Of a stretch of 64,000 nucleotides of DNA, positions 1-9,118 are shown in pieces. The notes beneath the pieces were generated by a model. That model saw only the letters and a program-made list of their open reading frames with translations, was not told the DNA's origin and did not search any database. Source of the stretch: CAVTJL01 sp963752325 (GTDB lineage: Bacteria; Pseudomonadota; Alphaproteobacteria; Geminicoccales; Geminicoccaceae); contig CAVVXU010000005.1 of NCBI GenBank assembly GCA_963752325.1, positions 62,001 through 126,000 on the forward strand, given 5' to 3'. Each line of letters starts with the position of its first letter. Position 1 is the first letter of the stretch. Made by a program: the position numbers and the translations under genes.

Positions 1-1
1 G

Positions 2-1094
2 CTGGATACGGCTCCCCCGGGGCTGCTTCTCTGGCGCTCATCGCTGCAATGGCTGGGAGGCATCGGCATCATCGTCACGGCCCTCGTGATGCTGCCCTTC
101 CTCCGGGTCGGCGGCATGCAGCTCTTTCGCACCGAGTCGTCCGACCGCTCCGAGAAGCTGCTGCCGAGCATGACCTCCCTCGTCCGGCAGATCGTCGGCG
201 TCTACGTCATCTTGACCCTGGCCTGCGCCATCCTGCTGACAATGGTTGGCTTCACCCCCTTCGAGGCGATCAACCACGCCTTCACCACGCTGGCCACGGG
301 CGGCTTCTCGACACGCAATTCGTCGGTCGGCGGGTTCGACAATCCCGCCGCCGAATGGATCATCATCGTCTTCATGGCAGCGGCGGCCCTGCCCTTCATG
401 CGCTATGTGGCCGTGCTCAACGGCCGGCCCGGGCTCCTGCTGCGGGACAGCCAGGTGCGGACCTTCTTCGGCGTTCTCGGCGTCTCGATCCTGGCGCTGA
501 CCGCCTGGCTGGCCATCGGCCTCGGCCGTCCCTGGCTCGAAGTCGCTCCGTGCCGCCGCGTTCAACGCCACCTCGGTCATGACCACGACCGGATTCGCGA
601 GCGAGGACTATACGCTCTGGGGTGCCGGGGCGATCGCCTTCTTCCTCGCCCTCTCGATCGTCGGCGGATGCACAGGCTCCACCGCCGGCGGCATCAAGAT
701 GTTCCGCTTCGAGATCCTATGGACCTCGGCCCGCCTCTATGTGATGAGCCTGTTCCTGCCCAATAGGGTCTCCCGGCCACGCTACGCCGGGCGCCCGGTG
801 GACACCGAGATCATCGTCGCGGTCCTGAGCTTCGTCTTCTTCTTCATGGGCACCTGGGGCATCACCACGGTCGTGATGGGTGCGCTCGGCGCCGACCTCG
901 TGACCGCGGTCTCGGCCTCGGCGACGGCGCTCGCCAATGTCGGGCCGGGGCTGGGACAGCTCGTCGGCCCTGCAGGCAATTTCCGGCCGCTGACGGATCC
1001 GATGAAGTGGGTGTTGAGCACGGCCATGTTGCTAGGCCGCCTGGAGTTTTTCACGGTCCTGGTCCTGCTGCACCCGGACTTTTGGCGGCGCTGA
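2..1094 (+). CDS. trkH: TrkH-family potassium uptake subunit, C-terminal part, frameshifted
   Basis: This is the inner-membrane, ion-conducting subunit of a Trk-type K+ uptake system; it normally works with the NAD-binding subunit TrkA, which is not in the window. The reading frame is open from base 2, so the N-terminus lies outside. Visible family motifs are WLGGIGIIV near the start, the pore loop FTTLATGGFST, a second pore loop MTTTGF, GGCTGSTAGG, and LGRLEFFTVLVLL near the end, all between hydrophobic segments. The frame changes near 540: the upstream frame ends in PWLE and the downstream frame reads KSLRAAAFNATSVMTTTGF. The span is 3n+1 bases, which fits one surplus base (CTCGAAGTC for CTCGAGTC). 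The product would be about 364 residues here, against roughly 480 in the complete family. Confidence 0.9.
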
Positions 1095-1106
1095 CGAGGC
1101 ACCTGC

Positions 1107-1866
1107 ATGACCGGCAAGACCGAGCCCGACCAAACCACCGGCAAAGGCCTGCGGAAATCGGCGTCCCATCTGCTGTCGGCCGCCCAGGGCGAGCTGCGGT
1201 CGCTGGTGCTGCTGGCCATCGTGGCGGCATGCATGCTCGGCTTCGCAGGGCTGGCCGGCGCTATCCGTCACGACAGCTACCATGAGCTCGATCGCGCCGT
1301 GCTGCTGGCCCTGCGCGAGCCTGGTGACCCGAGCGAGCCGATCGGCCCGGCCTGGGTCGAGAAGGCGGCCCTCGACATCACCGCGCTCGGCGGCGTCGCC
1401 GTTCTGGCGCTGATCACGCTCATCGTCATCGGCTACCTGCTGCTCGCCGGCGCTCGCCGCCAGGCGCTGCTGGTGGCGCTCGCATCGGGCGGCGGGGCGG
1501 CGATGCTGTGGCCTTCTCAAGAGCGGCTTCGACCGGCCGAGGCCCGACCTCGTGCCGCATCTGGTTCAGGCCGCCAGCTCGAGCTTCCCGAGCGGCCATG
1601 CCATGGCATCGGCGATGATCTATCTCACCCTGGGGACGCTATTGGCCAGGATTCAGGACCGCCGGCGGCTCAGGCTCTACGTTCCGTCGGTTGCCGTGGT
1701 CATCACCGTGCTGGTCGGCATGACCCGCGTCTATCTCGGAGTCCACTGGCCAACGGACGTCGTCGCCGGCTGGCTCGCCGGCGCCACATGGGCGCTGCTG
1801 TGCTGGCTGGTGCTGGACTGGCTCGCGCCCGAGCGTCCGCCCGTCAGCGGCCACCCGACACGTTGA
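1107..1866 (+). CDS. PAP2-family membrane phosphatase, frameshifted
   Basis: A phosphatidic-acid-phosphatase type 2 protein, expected to hydrolyse lipid phosphates or undecaprenyl pyrophosphate at the membrane. The three catalytic blocks are present: K-SGFDRPRP near 1520, SFPSGHAM near 1590, and TRVYLGVHWPTD near 1720, with the Arg, two His and Asp in place. Several hydrophobic segments surround them. The first block lies beyond a frame change near 1500-1512; the span is 3n+1 bases, so a single surplus base is likely. It starts 12 bases after trkH and may be co-transcribed with it. Its 3' end overlaps the end of the convergent SDR gene by 23 bases. The substrate cannot be told from sequence. 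Confidence 0.85.
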
Positions 1867-2590
1867 AGACGGTGCCGGTGACGTAGGCGGCCTTGTCGGA
1901 CATCAGCCAGACCACCGCCTCGGCTACCTCCTCGGCCGTGCCGGCGCGGCCGATCGGCACCGTCGATCCGAAGCGGGCGATGCGGTTCTCGATGCCGGTG
2001 TCGTCCTGGATCTCGGTGTCGATAAGGCCCGGCCGAAGGCCGTTGACACGGATGCCCTCACCCGCGACCTCCTTGCCCAGCCCCTTCGCGAGGACGTCGA
2101 TGCCGCCCTTCGCGGCCGCGTAGGGAATGAAGCCGCCCGCCCCGTGCAGCTCGGAAGCCATCGAGGAGATGTTGACGATGGCACCGCCCTTGCCGCCGCG
2201 GGAGCGCGCCATGCGCCGCACCGCCTCGCGGTTACAGATGAGATGCGCGGTCAGGTCGATATCGACGATGCGGCGGATCTCCTCGATCGGGATATCGGCG
2301 AGCGGGGCCGCCTTGTTGATCACCCCGGCATTGCTGACGAGCGCGTCGATGGGGCCCAGCTCGCGCTCGCAGGCGTCGAACATCCGCGTGACCGCGGCCG
2401 GATCGGCGATGTCGGCCTGCACGGTGACGGCACGCCGGCCCGCCTCCCGGACCTCGCGCGCCACGGCTTCTGCGGCCTCGGCACGACCGGCATAGTTGAC
2501 GGCGACGTCCCACCCGTCGCGGGCCGCGACGCGACACACACCGGCACCAATGCCGCGCGAGCCGCCGGTAACGAGAACGATCTTGGCCAT
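1844..2590 (-). CDS. SDR-family NAD(P)-dependent oxidoreductase
   Basis: A classical short-chain dehydrogenase/reductase of 248 residues, the usual length for the FabG-like group. The nucleotide-binding TGGSRGIG is at residues 8-15, followed by the NAG motif, the catalytic Ser within NISSMAS and the YAAAK catalytic Tyr-Lys pair. The C-terminus VTGTVFNVSGGR matches the FabG-like pattern for carbonyl reduction on sugars, acyl chains or small alcohols. It follows the cupin gene by 10 bases on the same strand, so the two are probably one transcription unit. A role in sugar metabolism is suggested by that neighbour but is inference. Confidence 0.92.
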   Translation of the reverse strand: MAKIVLVTGGSRGIGAGVCRVAARDGWDVAVNYAGRAEAAEAVAREVREAGRRAVTVQADIADPAAVTRMFDACERELGPIDALVSNAGVINKAAPLADIPIEEIRRIVDIDLTAHLICNREAVRRMARSRGGKGGAIVNISSMASELHGAGGFIPYAAAKGGIDVLAKGLGKEVAGEGIRVNGLRPGLIDTEIQDDTGIENRIARFGSTVPIGRAGTAEEVAEAVVWLMSDKAAYVTGTVFNVSGGR

Positions 2591-2600
2591 CGTCGTGCGC

Positions 2601-2969
2601 TCATCCCCGCCCGTAGCTGTCCTCGAGGCGGACGATATCGTTCTCGTCCAGCTTGTCGCCGTGCTGCACCTCGATGAACTCCATCATCTCCTCGCCCGGA
2701 TTGGCGACGCGGTGCACGGTCTCGACGGGGATGTAGACGGTCTCGTTGGCCTGAAGGTCGAATTCCTCCTTGCCCCGCGTCACCCGCGCCACGCCGGCCA
2801 CGATGATCCAATGCTCGCTTCTGTGATGATGGAGCTGCAGCGACAGGCACCCTCCGGGCTTCACGCTGATCCGCTTGACGCAGAAGGCGTCGCCGATGTC
2901 CAGCACCTCCCATCGGCCCCAGGGGCGCTCGTCGCTCTCGCCACGCTTGTACGTCACCTCGGCCATCAT
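2601..2969 (-). CDS. Cupin protein resembling the C-terminal domain of type II mannose-6-phosphate isomerase
   Basis: A small single-domain cupin of 122 residues that resembles the C-terminal phosphomannose isomerase domain of bifunctional ManC/AlgA enzymes. Landmarks are RPWGRWEVLD near the N-terminus, the metal-binding LHHHRSEHWI, and VYIPVETVHRVANPG carrying the last His. The guanylyltransferase domain of ManC is absent, so it is either a stand-alone isomerase or an uncharacterised sugar-binding cupin. I chose the ATG-ATG at 2969 because GAGGGAG lies a few bases upstream; a longer in-frame reading to 3035 has no such signal. It precedes the SDR gene by 10 bases. Confidence 0.85.
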   Translation of the reverse strand: MMAEVTYKRGESDERPWGRWEVLDIGDAFCVKRISVKPGGCLSLQLHHHRSEHWIIVAGVARVTRGKEEFDLQANETVYIPVETVHRVANPGEEMMEFIEVQHGDKLDENDIVRLEDSYGRG

Positions 2970-3399
2970 CGCTCCCTCAGGCGCGCCGCCTCGATCGCGG
3001 CACCGCCATCCTAGCCAGCCTCGGCTCGACTGCAATGCCGGGCGATCAGCAGACGGCGCAGCGGCCCAGACACGGAGCGGGCCTTGACGCGCCTGGCGTC
3101 AAGGCCCTCCATCCTCAGTGCGCGCGGTCGACAGACCACGCATCTCACCGAGCCAAGCGGCCCGGAGCATGTCGTAGACAAATTGTCTGCAATAACGCCC
3201 GGCCGTGCAGCGATGCGTCACGAGCCTCTATGGCGTCGGCCTCTCAGATACCGAGAGGCCCTGCAAGCTGGCCCGGTGGCGTCATGTCGTCGACAACCCT
3301 CCCTGGCTGATACGAGAACGATCCACGACCGTCTCATTGGCGATGGAGCCAAATGACGGTCGGATCATCAATCTATATTCGTCTCTTCGCGCGCAACTG
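2970..3399. other. Intergenic region between the gsp operon end and the cupin-SDR unit
   Basis: About 430 bases with no convincing gene. It lies downstream of gspM and upstream of the cupin-SDR unit, both on the minus strand, so it should hold the promoter of the latter. The 3150-3400 stretch is less GC-rich than the surroundings. The only structure I see is a pair of near-identical inverted repeats, listed separately. Reading frames crossing it are shadows of neighbouring genes. Confidence 0.6.
3168..3296. promoter_or_regulatory. Two copies of a TGTC-GTN-GACA inverted repeat
   Basis: CATGTCGTAGACAA at 3168-3181 and CATGTCGTCGACAA at 3283-3296 agree at 13 of 14 bases. Each contains TGTC and GACA as a perfect inverted repeat around three bases. 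The first copy is immediately followed by a second, overlapping palindrome, AGACAAATTGTCT at 3176-3188. Duplicated palindromes about 200 and 315 bases upstream of the cupin start look like operator sites for a dimeric repressor. No regulator gene is adjacent, so the regulator is unknown. Confidence 0.35.
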
Positions 3400-4006
3400 T
3401 CAATGGCCGGATGCGCCATCTGTCGATGCGGCGGCAGGCTGGGCGGTCCGCATGAAGCTGACCACGTCGAGGGTTGCGCCCACCTGAGGCTCGGCACCCT
3501 GGGCCGTGGCGCCCGGCTCTCCCGCATCGACAGCCAGCGCCCGGACCAGCATCACAGGCGTCCCTGTCTCGATCGTGTAGAGTATGTGGCGAAGGGCCGT
3601 CATGGAGACGCGCATCTGGAGCCGCACGCCGACCTCGGTGAAGCCCTCGATCTCCTTGGGCTCGAGCACCTGGACGCTGCCGACGCTGCCGGTGTCGACC
3701 CGCACGAGCTGGGTCAGCAGGCCCTGCAGGCTCGCTGCAGCGAGGCTCGGCGACGTGGCGCTCAGGACCGTGCCGTCGCCTTCGACGGCCTGCTCGAGAA
3801 CATGCCGCTCGGCCAGCAGGCGCTCGCGCAGCACCATTCTGTCCTCGAGCGCCGAGATATGGCGATCGATCCGCTGCAGCTCTTGGTCCTGCCACGCCAC
3901 GTGACGCATGCGGCAGCCAGACCGCCGCGGCAAGCGCGGCGAGCGGACGAGCAGCAGGAGGACGGCCAGCGCACGGCTGCTGTTGCGATCGAGGCTCGCC
4001 GATCAC
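3400..4006 (-). CDS. gspM: Type II secretion inner-membrane protein GspM, frameshifted
   Basis: GspM is a bitopic inner-membrane protein of the type II secretion platform that partners GspL. The periplasmic part is read from about 3933 to 3400: a helical stretch (WQDQELQRIDRHISALEDR) and then a ferredoxin-like half around FTEVGVRLQMRVSMTALRH. The predicted transmembrane segment (LAVLLLLV, then LAALAAAVWL) is split between two frames near 3940-3960. The likely start is a GTG at 4006 that overlaps the gspL stop as GTGA, but the frame shifts make this uncertain. It is the last gene of the operon. The alanine- and serine-rich C-terminus is not conserved in the family. Confidence 0.75.
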
Positions 4007-5131
4007 GGGCCGAGCTCGCGATAGGGCAGCACCTTCGCGGTGATCGCGAACCGCTCCAGCTCGACAGGGCGGCCACCGACGCTGGGGGTCGTCGACGGTG
4101 GTGCTCGGCGCCTCGAACTGGACGTCAGTGAAGACGCGAGGACGTGTCGAGCATCGGCACCAGCTTCGAGGCGTCCGGGCGCATAGCCGGTGAGCGTCAG
4201 CCGGTCGCCGTCGAGCGTCGAGACCGGTGAGCCACACCGAATCGGGCAGCGACGCGGCTCGCGATCTCGAGCGACCACCATCGCCGACGGCTGCGCCGCG
4301 ACCTCGCGGGCAACAAAGCTCTCGGCCTTGCGCATCCGATCGATGTCCTGGCGCAGCTCGGGCACATCCGCCAGCCGCTGCTCCAGCGCGTCGGCGAAGG
4401 CACGCCGATCGGCCAGCGTGACGCTTCTGGCGTGGATCTCCGACCAGGCGAACGCCGCCCCCACGCCGACCGCGATCACCAGGGCCAGCAGCAAGACGGA
4501 CGCGAGCCGAGGTAACCATCGCGTCGGGTGCCTCGGCCACCCAGCAGGTCGACCTCGGGCGCCGCCCATGGCGCCTCGCCTGCGAGGTCCACTCTTGCCA
4601 CCGAGACGACCCAGCGCCTCGAGCCTGGCACAGGCGGCATCGACCACATCGCGAGGCACCACCGCCAAACGGACGGCGATCGTCCCGTCGGGGCGCCGCT
4701 CCTCGAGGCTGGGCGCGGCGTAGACCTGCTCGGCGGCCCAAGGCGTCAGCACGTCGATCTTGTGCCGCATGATCTCGTCGAGCTCCGGCTCGGCCGAGGC
4801 CGGCAGGATGTCCCGGCACAACAGGCCACGGCGGCCCGACAGCCGCAGCACGACCGGCAGACGGGCGCGGCGGATCTGCTGGAGCACGGGATCGCGATCG
4901 CCGCCTCGCAGCGCCGCCAGGCTCGGGTCGAGCGGTGCCGATCTGCGTGACACGCCCCCGCCGCCAGAACGCCGCCCGCATGACCGGCCCGTCATCCAGA
5001 AGGATCACGGCCCGCGAGGGACCGGCACGACGCGCGGCGGCGCGCCGCGGCAGCAAGCCACGCAGCTCCTCCAGCCACCAGGCGAGCGGCGAGCGCCGCC
5101 GCACGCCCCGGTCCTCCAGCAGCGCCGCCAT
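4003..5131 (-). CDS. gspL: Type II secretion protein GspL, multiply frameshifted
   Basis: GspL links the cytoplasmic ATPase GspE to the inner-membrane platform. The N-terminal cytoplasmic actin-like region is recognisable (LPVVLRLSGRRGLLCRDILPA, then DEIMRHKIDVLTPWAAEQVY). A transmembrane helix LLLALVIAVGVGAAF follows near 4500, then a coiled periplasmic stretch LADRRAFADALEQRLADV. The frame changes near 4930 and at least twice more between 4080 and 4250, where ELERFAITAKVLPYRELGP closes the protein. The ATG at 5131 overlaps the gspK stop as TGATG. This many shifts in one gene may reflect poor sequence or real decay. Confidence 0.75.
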
Positions 5132-6290
5132 CAACCGATCTCCTGTCCCGCGAGCTCCGGCGGCGACCAGTCGAGGACCCGATAGGGACGATCGGCGCGA
5201 CCGTCCAGCCAGATGACGACAGTGTGCCGCGTGACGAGCCCGGCCGGCGTTCGCGCCACAAGGGTCAGGCGATAGAGATTCTTCGGATCGCTGCTGCCGG
5301 CTTCCTGCGTCCGCTTGCCGGTGCTGTCCGTGCCCAGCAGGTCGCCCGTAGAGCCTGAGCTGCCGGCGGCGCTGCCCGTGCTCTGCGTCGTGCCAAGAGA
5401 CGTCGTGCCAAGCGACGTGCTGCCGGTCCCGATGGTGCTCGTGGAGGACGCCTGGGTATCGGTGGTCGTGGCGGCACCGAGCCCACCCGTCGTCGTCCCC
5501 GTCGTTCCGGAGCCGGTGCCCGCGCCGGACGCGGGCTGCGTGCTTCCCATGGCCTGCGACAGGGCCGAAGCCTGCCCGCTCGATCCGAGCGGCAGCGCCG
5601 TGCCCCCCGGGGCCGAGCCGGTACTCGCCACAGGGGACGCAGGGGCCGCCGTCAGGGCCTTCCGGACCATGGCCGGCGCCAGATCGGAAACCACCTCTCC
5701 GGTACGGCTGAAAACCGTCAGCCAGGGAGCTATGCGCTGCACGATGGCCGGATCGAGGTTGGGCACAAGGCGCAGCTCGTTGACGTGGTCAAAGGCATGG
5801 TCCGTCCGTCGAGACGAGTCGGTCGCCGAAAAGCTTCCGCTGGATCAGCTTGCCCTCGCTCTTGCTCTTCGCCACTTCGCGCCACGCGACGATGGCCTTC
5901 GCCGCGGTGGCCGCGTCCCTGCGATCGACGCCGGTTGCGATCGCCAGTCCCTCGAGCAGGCCCTCGCTGCCCTTGTTGAGATCGATGAGGCCGGACTCGC
6001 CATGGACGACGACCTGCACGTCGACCCCGTCCAGCGAGACCGTGAGCTCGGCTCGCCCCTTCTTGAGGGCAAGCTTGCCGGACGTCAGCTGGAATGCGGT
6101 GGCGGCAAGGGCGCTCTCGGTGGCGAGGCGCGCCCGGATCTCCGCCTCGGCATTGCGGTTGAGGTTGGCGTCCGCGCGGGCCCAGTCCGAGAAAGCCCAG
6201 CGCCAGGGCCGCCGCCGCCGCGCTGACCCAGAGCACGAGGATCAGCGCGGCGCCGTGCTGGCGCTCCGCCGGATGGCCACTCAGCCGCAT
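5131..6290 (-). CDS. gspK: Type II secretion minor pseudopilin GspK with a low-complexity insert, frameshifted
   Basis: GspK is the large minor pseudopilin at the tip of the type II pseudopilus. The prepilin N-terminus GAALILVLWVSAAAAALALGF is seen just after the start. DWARADANLNRNAEAEIRAR and SGLIDLNKGSEGLLEGLAIA follow, then DHVNELRLVPNLDPAIVQRI, a typical GspK stretch. The frame changes near 6190 (an extra T in GGCTTTCTCGGAC is likely) and near 5780; the span is 3n+2, which fits two surplus bases. After VRKALTAAP comes a tract of about 110 residues made almost entirely of Ser, Thr, Gly, Ala and Gln, before a final folded segment ending in RPYRVLDWSPPELAGQEIG. The insert is discussed under findings. 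Confidence 0.85.
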
Positions 6291-6964
6291 TGGGCGTTCT
6301 TGCCGGAGGCGCCGACACACGCCACCGGCGTGTCGATCAGCAGCCTTATGACAAGCCCCATCGTCTCTGCGGCACCCTCCGGGGCCAGTCGGACGGCCAC
6401 CGGCAGCCTCGGCTCGCCCGTCCAGGCATCTTGCCAGACAGCGGGCTGCCGCGAGCCCGCCGAGCCGGTGGCGCCGGTCGAGCCGAAGTAGCTGAAGCTC
6501 AGCCGCTGCGGGAACCGGACGAGCTCGCGCGGCGGGGCGTCGTCGAGGGGAGCGAACGCCTTGCCGTCACGCCCGACCTCGGCGCGGCGCACCATCAGAC
6601 GGCTCCCTCCGCCGATTGGGTCGATCTCGAACTCCCAGATGACGAGCGTGTCCTTCGCCCGATAGAGCCCCTGGGCGTTCACGAAGCGGAGACGGTTGGC
6701 CTCGCCGTCGAGGGCGACGAGGTGATCTTGGGCATTCCCCCAGTCCAGCGGCAAGGCCCGGCCGAGCTGGCGCGCGAGAAGATCGAGCGCCCTGCTCCGC
6801 TGATCGAGCGCGGCACTGGCGCTCTCGCGCCTTGCCCAGGCCTGGCCGATCATCTGCAGCCCCGACATCGCGACGACGGCGATCAAGGCGAGGATGGTCA
6901 TCGCCACGAGAAGCTCGATCAAGGTGAAGCCGGCCACCCGGTGCTGGGCGAGCCCGCCTCTCAC
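6281..6964 (-). CDS. gspJ: Type II secretion minor pseudopilin GspJ
   Basis: A minor pseudopilin of 227 residues, close to the usual GspJ length. The prepilin peptidase site and hydrophobic helix are AGFTLIELLVAMTILALIAVV at residues 11-31, with Glu at position +5 after the cleavage site. The body contains the GspJ-like RSRALDLLARQLGRALPLDWG and RLRFVNAQGLYRAKDTLVIW. It starts with an ATG that overlaps the gspI stop (ATGA) and overlaps gspK by 10 bases, so it is translated within the operon. No frame problems are seen. Confidence 0.93.
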   Translation of the reverse strand: MRGGLAQHRVAGFTLIELLVAMTILALIAVVAMSGLQMIGQAWARRESASAALDQRSRALDLLARQLGRALPLDWGNAQDHLVALDGEANRLRFVNAQGLYRAKDTLVIWEFEIDPIGGGSRLMVRRAEVGRDGKAFAPLDDAPPRELVRFPQRLSFSYFGSTGATGSAGSRQPAVWQDAWTGEPRLPVAVRLAPEGAAETMGLVIRLLIDTPVACVGASGKNAQCG

Positions 6965-7572
6965 GAGCCCCCCTCCAGGCGCAGGGTCGAGAGCTGGACC
7001 TGCTGGCCCGACGCATCGGAGACCGTCACCTTGATGAGCCAGAGACCGAGCTTCGGCTTGGCGCCGAGATCGGTCGAGGCCTGGTTGCCCAACAGGGTCT
7101 TCCTGTCCTGCCCTTCGTCCTGGCCGATCTTGATGGAGAGGTCGGAACCCTTCTGGTCGTCCCGCGAGAGCATGGCGCTGAGCCCGTCGGACTGGCTCTT
7201 GCCATCCTGCCCGGTCGAGTCTGCGGACGCCTTCGAGCTACCGAGGCTCGGCGACTTGGTGAAGAGATCCGCGTCCTCGCCGTCTGCGGGCTCGGTGACG
7301 ATGAACGGGGTCCGCTCGAGACGCCAGCTGGCGCCGCCCTCGGTGCCGGTCAGGGACCCATTCGCTAGCGAGAGATCCACGTCGGCGCGCTCGATCAGAT
7401 CATCGGCGATCCTGACGAGGGCGAGGCGATGAGCGGCGCGGTCCACCCGCCAACCACCATCGGTCGAGACCCTGAGCGCCGAGACGAGGACGATCGCCAG
7501 CACCGCCATCGCGACGATGGTCTCGAGGAGCGTGAAGCCCGCTGCCGCGTTCCTGTCAGCCGGGTGCCGCAC
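6961..7572 (-). CDS. gspI: Type II secretion minor pseudopilin GspI with a polar insert
   Basis: A minor pseudopilin with the prepilin motif GFTLLETIVAMAVLAIVLVSA at residues 12-32. At 203 residues it is clearly longer than typical GspI (about 120-130). The surplus is a hydrophilic stretch at about residues 98-160 rich in Ser, Asp, Gly, Lys and Gln. The final strand region LWLIKVTVSDASGQQVQLSTL agrees with the GspI/GspJ fold. It overlaps the gspH end by 17 bases. The insert is in frame and the gene shows no shift. Confidence 0.88.
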   Translation of the reverse strand: MRHPADRNAAAGFTLLETIVAMAVLAIVLVSALRVSTDGGWRVDRAAHRLALVRIADDLIERADVDLSLANGSLTGTEGGASWRLERTPFIVTEPADGEDADLFTKSPSLGSSKASADSTGQDGKSQSDGLSAMLSRDDQKGSDLSIKIGQDEGQDRKTLLGNQASTDLGAKPKLGLWLIKVTVSDASGQQVQLSTLRLEGGS

Positions 7573-7953
7573 GAACGCTGCCCGTGAGCCAGTCGACGAT
7601 CAGGGGCAGCTTCTCGCCCTGCTTGGTCGCCAGGACGATGCGGGCCTCGGTGGCGCTTCCGTCGGGAAAGAAAAGAAGCTTGCCATCGCCGTCGAGGCTG
7701 AGGGTGCCGCGGAAGCCGATCCGGCCGCGCAAGGCGTCGATATCGACGGTCTCGATCGTGGCGTGCTCAATCGCGCTCGCGCGCAACAGGCGCGCAGCTG
7801 CTCTGCCACAGCCTGAGCTGCCGCCCGGATGCTCGGCCCGTCCGACGCACGGAAGCGCGGCGCCACGATCAGCGCCACGAGCGCCATGATCGTCAGGACG
7901 ACGAGGATCTCGAGGAGTGTGAAGCCAGCGCTATTGCTGCCAGCTCGTGACAT
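7556..7953 (-). CDS. gspH: Type II secretion minor pseudopilin GspH, frameshifted
   Basis: A minor pseudopilin: prepilin motif SAGFTLLEILVVLTIMALVAL near the N-terminus and a C-terminal half GRIGFRGTLSLDGDGKLLFF typical of GspH/FimT. The two halves are in different frames; the change is near 7787-7800, where EQLRA continues as RASAIEHATIETV. The span is 3n+2, consistent with one missing base. I chose the ATG at 7953, which overlaps the gspG stop by 23 bases, because the longer reading upstream is a shadow of gspG. The protein would be about 132 residues. Confidence 0.85.
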
Positions 7954-8380
7954 CCGCAGCCTCGCCCGAACCTCCTGGCGCCTTGTCGGAGCCGAGGGAT
8001 TCGATGTCGTACTCGCCATGCGATCCGGGGGAGCGGTAAACATACGCATTGCCCCACGGGTCCAGGGGCACCGCCTTCGTTTGGAGGTAGGGACCCTTCC
8101 ATCCGGCGGCGCCCGGATTGGTAACGAGCGCCTGCAACCCCTGCTGGCTGGTCGGATAGGATCCGGTATCGAGCCTATAGAGATCGAGCGCCGAGCGGAA
8201 GCTCTCGATCTGCAGGCGCGCCGTGTCCGAGCGGGCGCCCGAGAGGTAGCCGATGACGCGAGGGGCTGCCAGCGCGGCCAGCAGGCCCAAGATGACCAGC
8301 ACGACCAGCAGCTCGATGAGCGTGAAGCCAGCCTGGCCGGGCCGGCGGCGCGTCTCGGCCTGTTGGGCTTGATTCGGCAT
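7931..8380 (-). CDS. gspG: Type II secretion major pseudopilin GspG
   Basis: The major pseudopilin that polymerises to push substrates through the outer-membrane secretin. It has 149 residues, the family length. The prepilin cleavage site and helix are GQAGFTLIELLVVLVILGLL at residues 15-34. The conserved C-terminal features are LDTGSYPTSQQGLQALVTNP, GWKGPYL, LDPWGNAYVYRSPGSHGEYD and SLGSD, which form the calcium-binding loop of GspG. It lies 68 bases downstream of the gspC/N gene. The gene is intact and is the surest member of this operon. Confidence 0.97.
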   Translation of the reverse strand: MPNQAQQAETRRRPGQAGFTLIELLVVLVILGLLAALAAPRVIGYLSGARSDTARLQIESFRSALDLYRLDTGSYPTSQQGLQALVTNPGAAGWKGPYLQTKAVPLDPWGNAYVYRSPGSHGEYDIESLGSDKAPGGSGEAADVTSWQQ

Positions 8381-8448
8381 GACGATCCCTGGCGATGCGA
8401 GGAGATGGGCGCAGGCGTGGAGCTACCACGCGGGCGATCTCGGGTGGC

Positions 8449-8992
8449 TCAGCGAAAGATCCTGAGATGCCGCTCCTCGGCCGCCTGCTGGACGACCAGG
8501 TCAATGCCACTGAGCGATCTCACCGTCCAGCCGTCGACGGTATCGCCGACGCCTACCCCGACCAGGTCGCCGCCGTTCTTCGGCGCGAGGAGCCCGAGAA
8601 CGCGACTTCGGCGGATCACCGTGCCGACAAACCGGAAATCCGGGTCCGGTATGCCCTTCGCCACAGGCGCCGCAGCAGGCGCCGCCGGTGCCTCCTCCTG
8701 GACAGGGGGCGGCCGGCGCGAAGGCGTGAACAGCGGGCGCTGAACGAAGGCCGAAAAGGTCGTGAGCGACGGCAGAGCCGGACGCGGCGTCTCGACCGGC
8801 AGCGTGTCCAGGCCGTTGGAGACGCTCGCCGACCACGGGCCGCTCGACCGCGGCGACGGCGGCCACCGAGCTGGTCTCCCGTGAGGTGATCAGCAAATAG
8901 GGCACGGCCGGCAGGGCGACGGCGAGGAGAACCTTCGTGACGGGATGCCAGCGGCGCACGTCGATAGATAACCATGATCGGGGAAGTTGCAT
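8449..8992 (-). CDS. Type II secretion GspC/GspN-like linker protein, frameshifted
   Basis: First gene of the gsp operon. The N-terminal frame gives a short cytoplasmic part and a single membrane helix (KVLLAVALPAVPYLLI), which is the GspC topology. After a frame change near 8820 the chain reads NGLDTLPVETPRPALPSLTTF, then FVQRPLFTPSRRPPP and a proline/alanine linker. It ends in a small beta domain (DFRFVGTVIRRSRVLGLLAPK, GDTVDGWTVRSL) like the homology region of GspC or GspN. The span is 3n+1. No PDZ domain follows, so it is shorter than enterobacterial GspC. GspC and GspN cannot be separated here. Confidence 0.75.
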
Positions 8993-9118
8993 GGAAGTAT
9001 GACGAACCGCGCGAAATCGTCAATGTGCTTGCACGGGCAGGGTGGATTTTTCGTCGTGGCTTCACAAGTCGCCCGACGGGCAGGCACAATGCCGCCTCAT
9101 CAAAGGGAGGACAGATCG

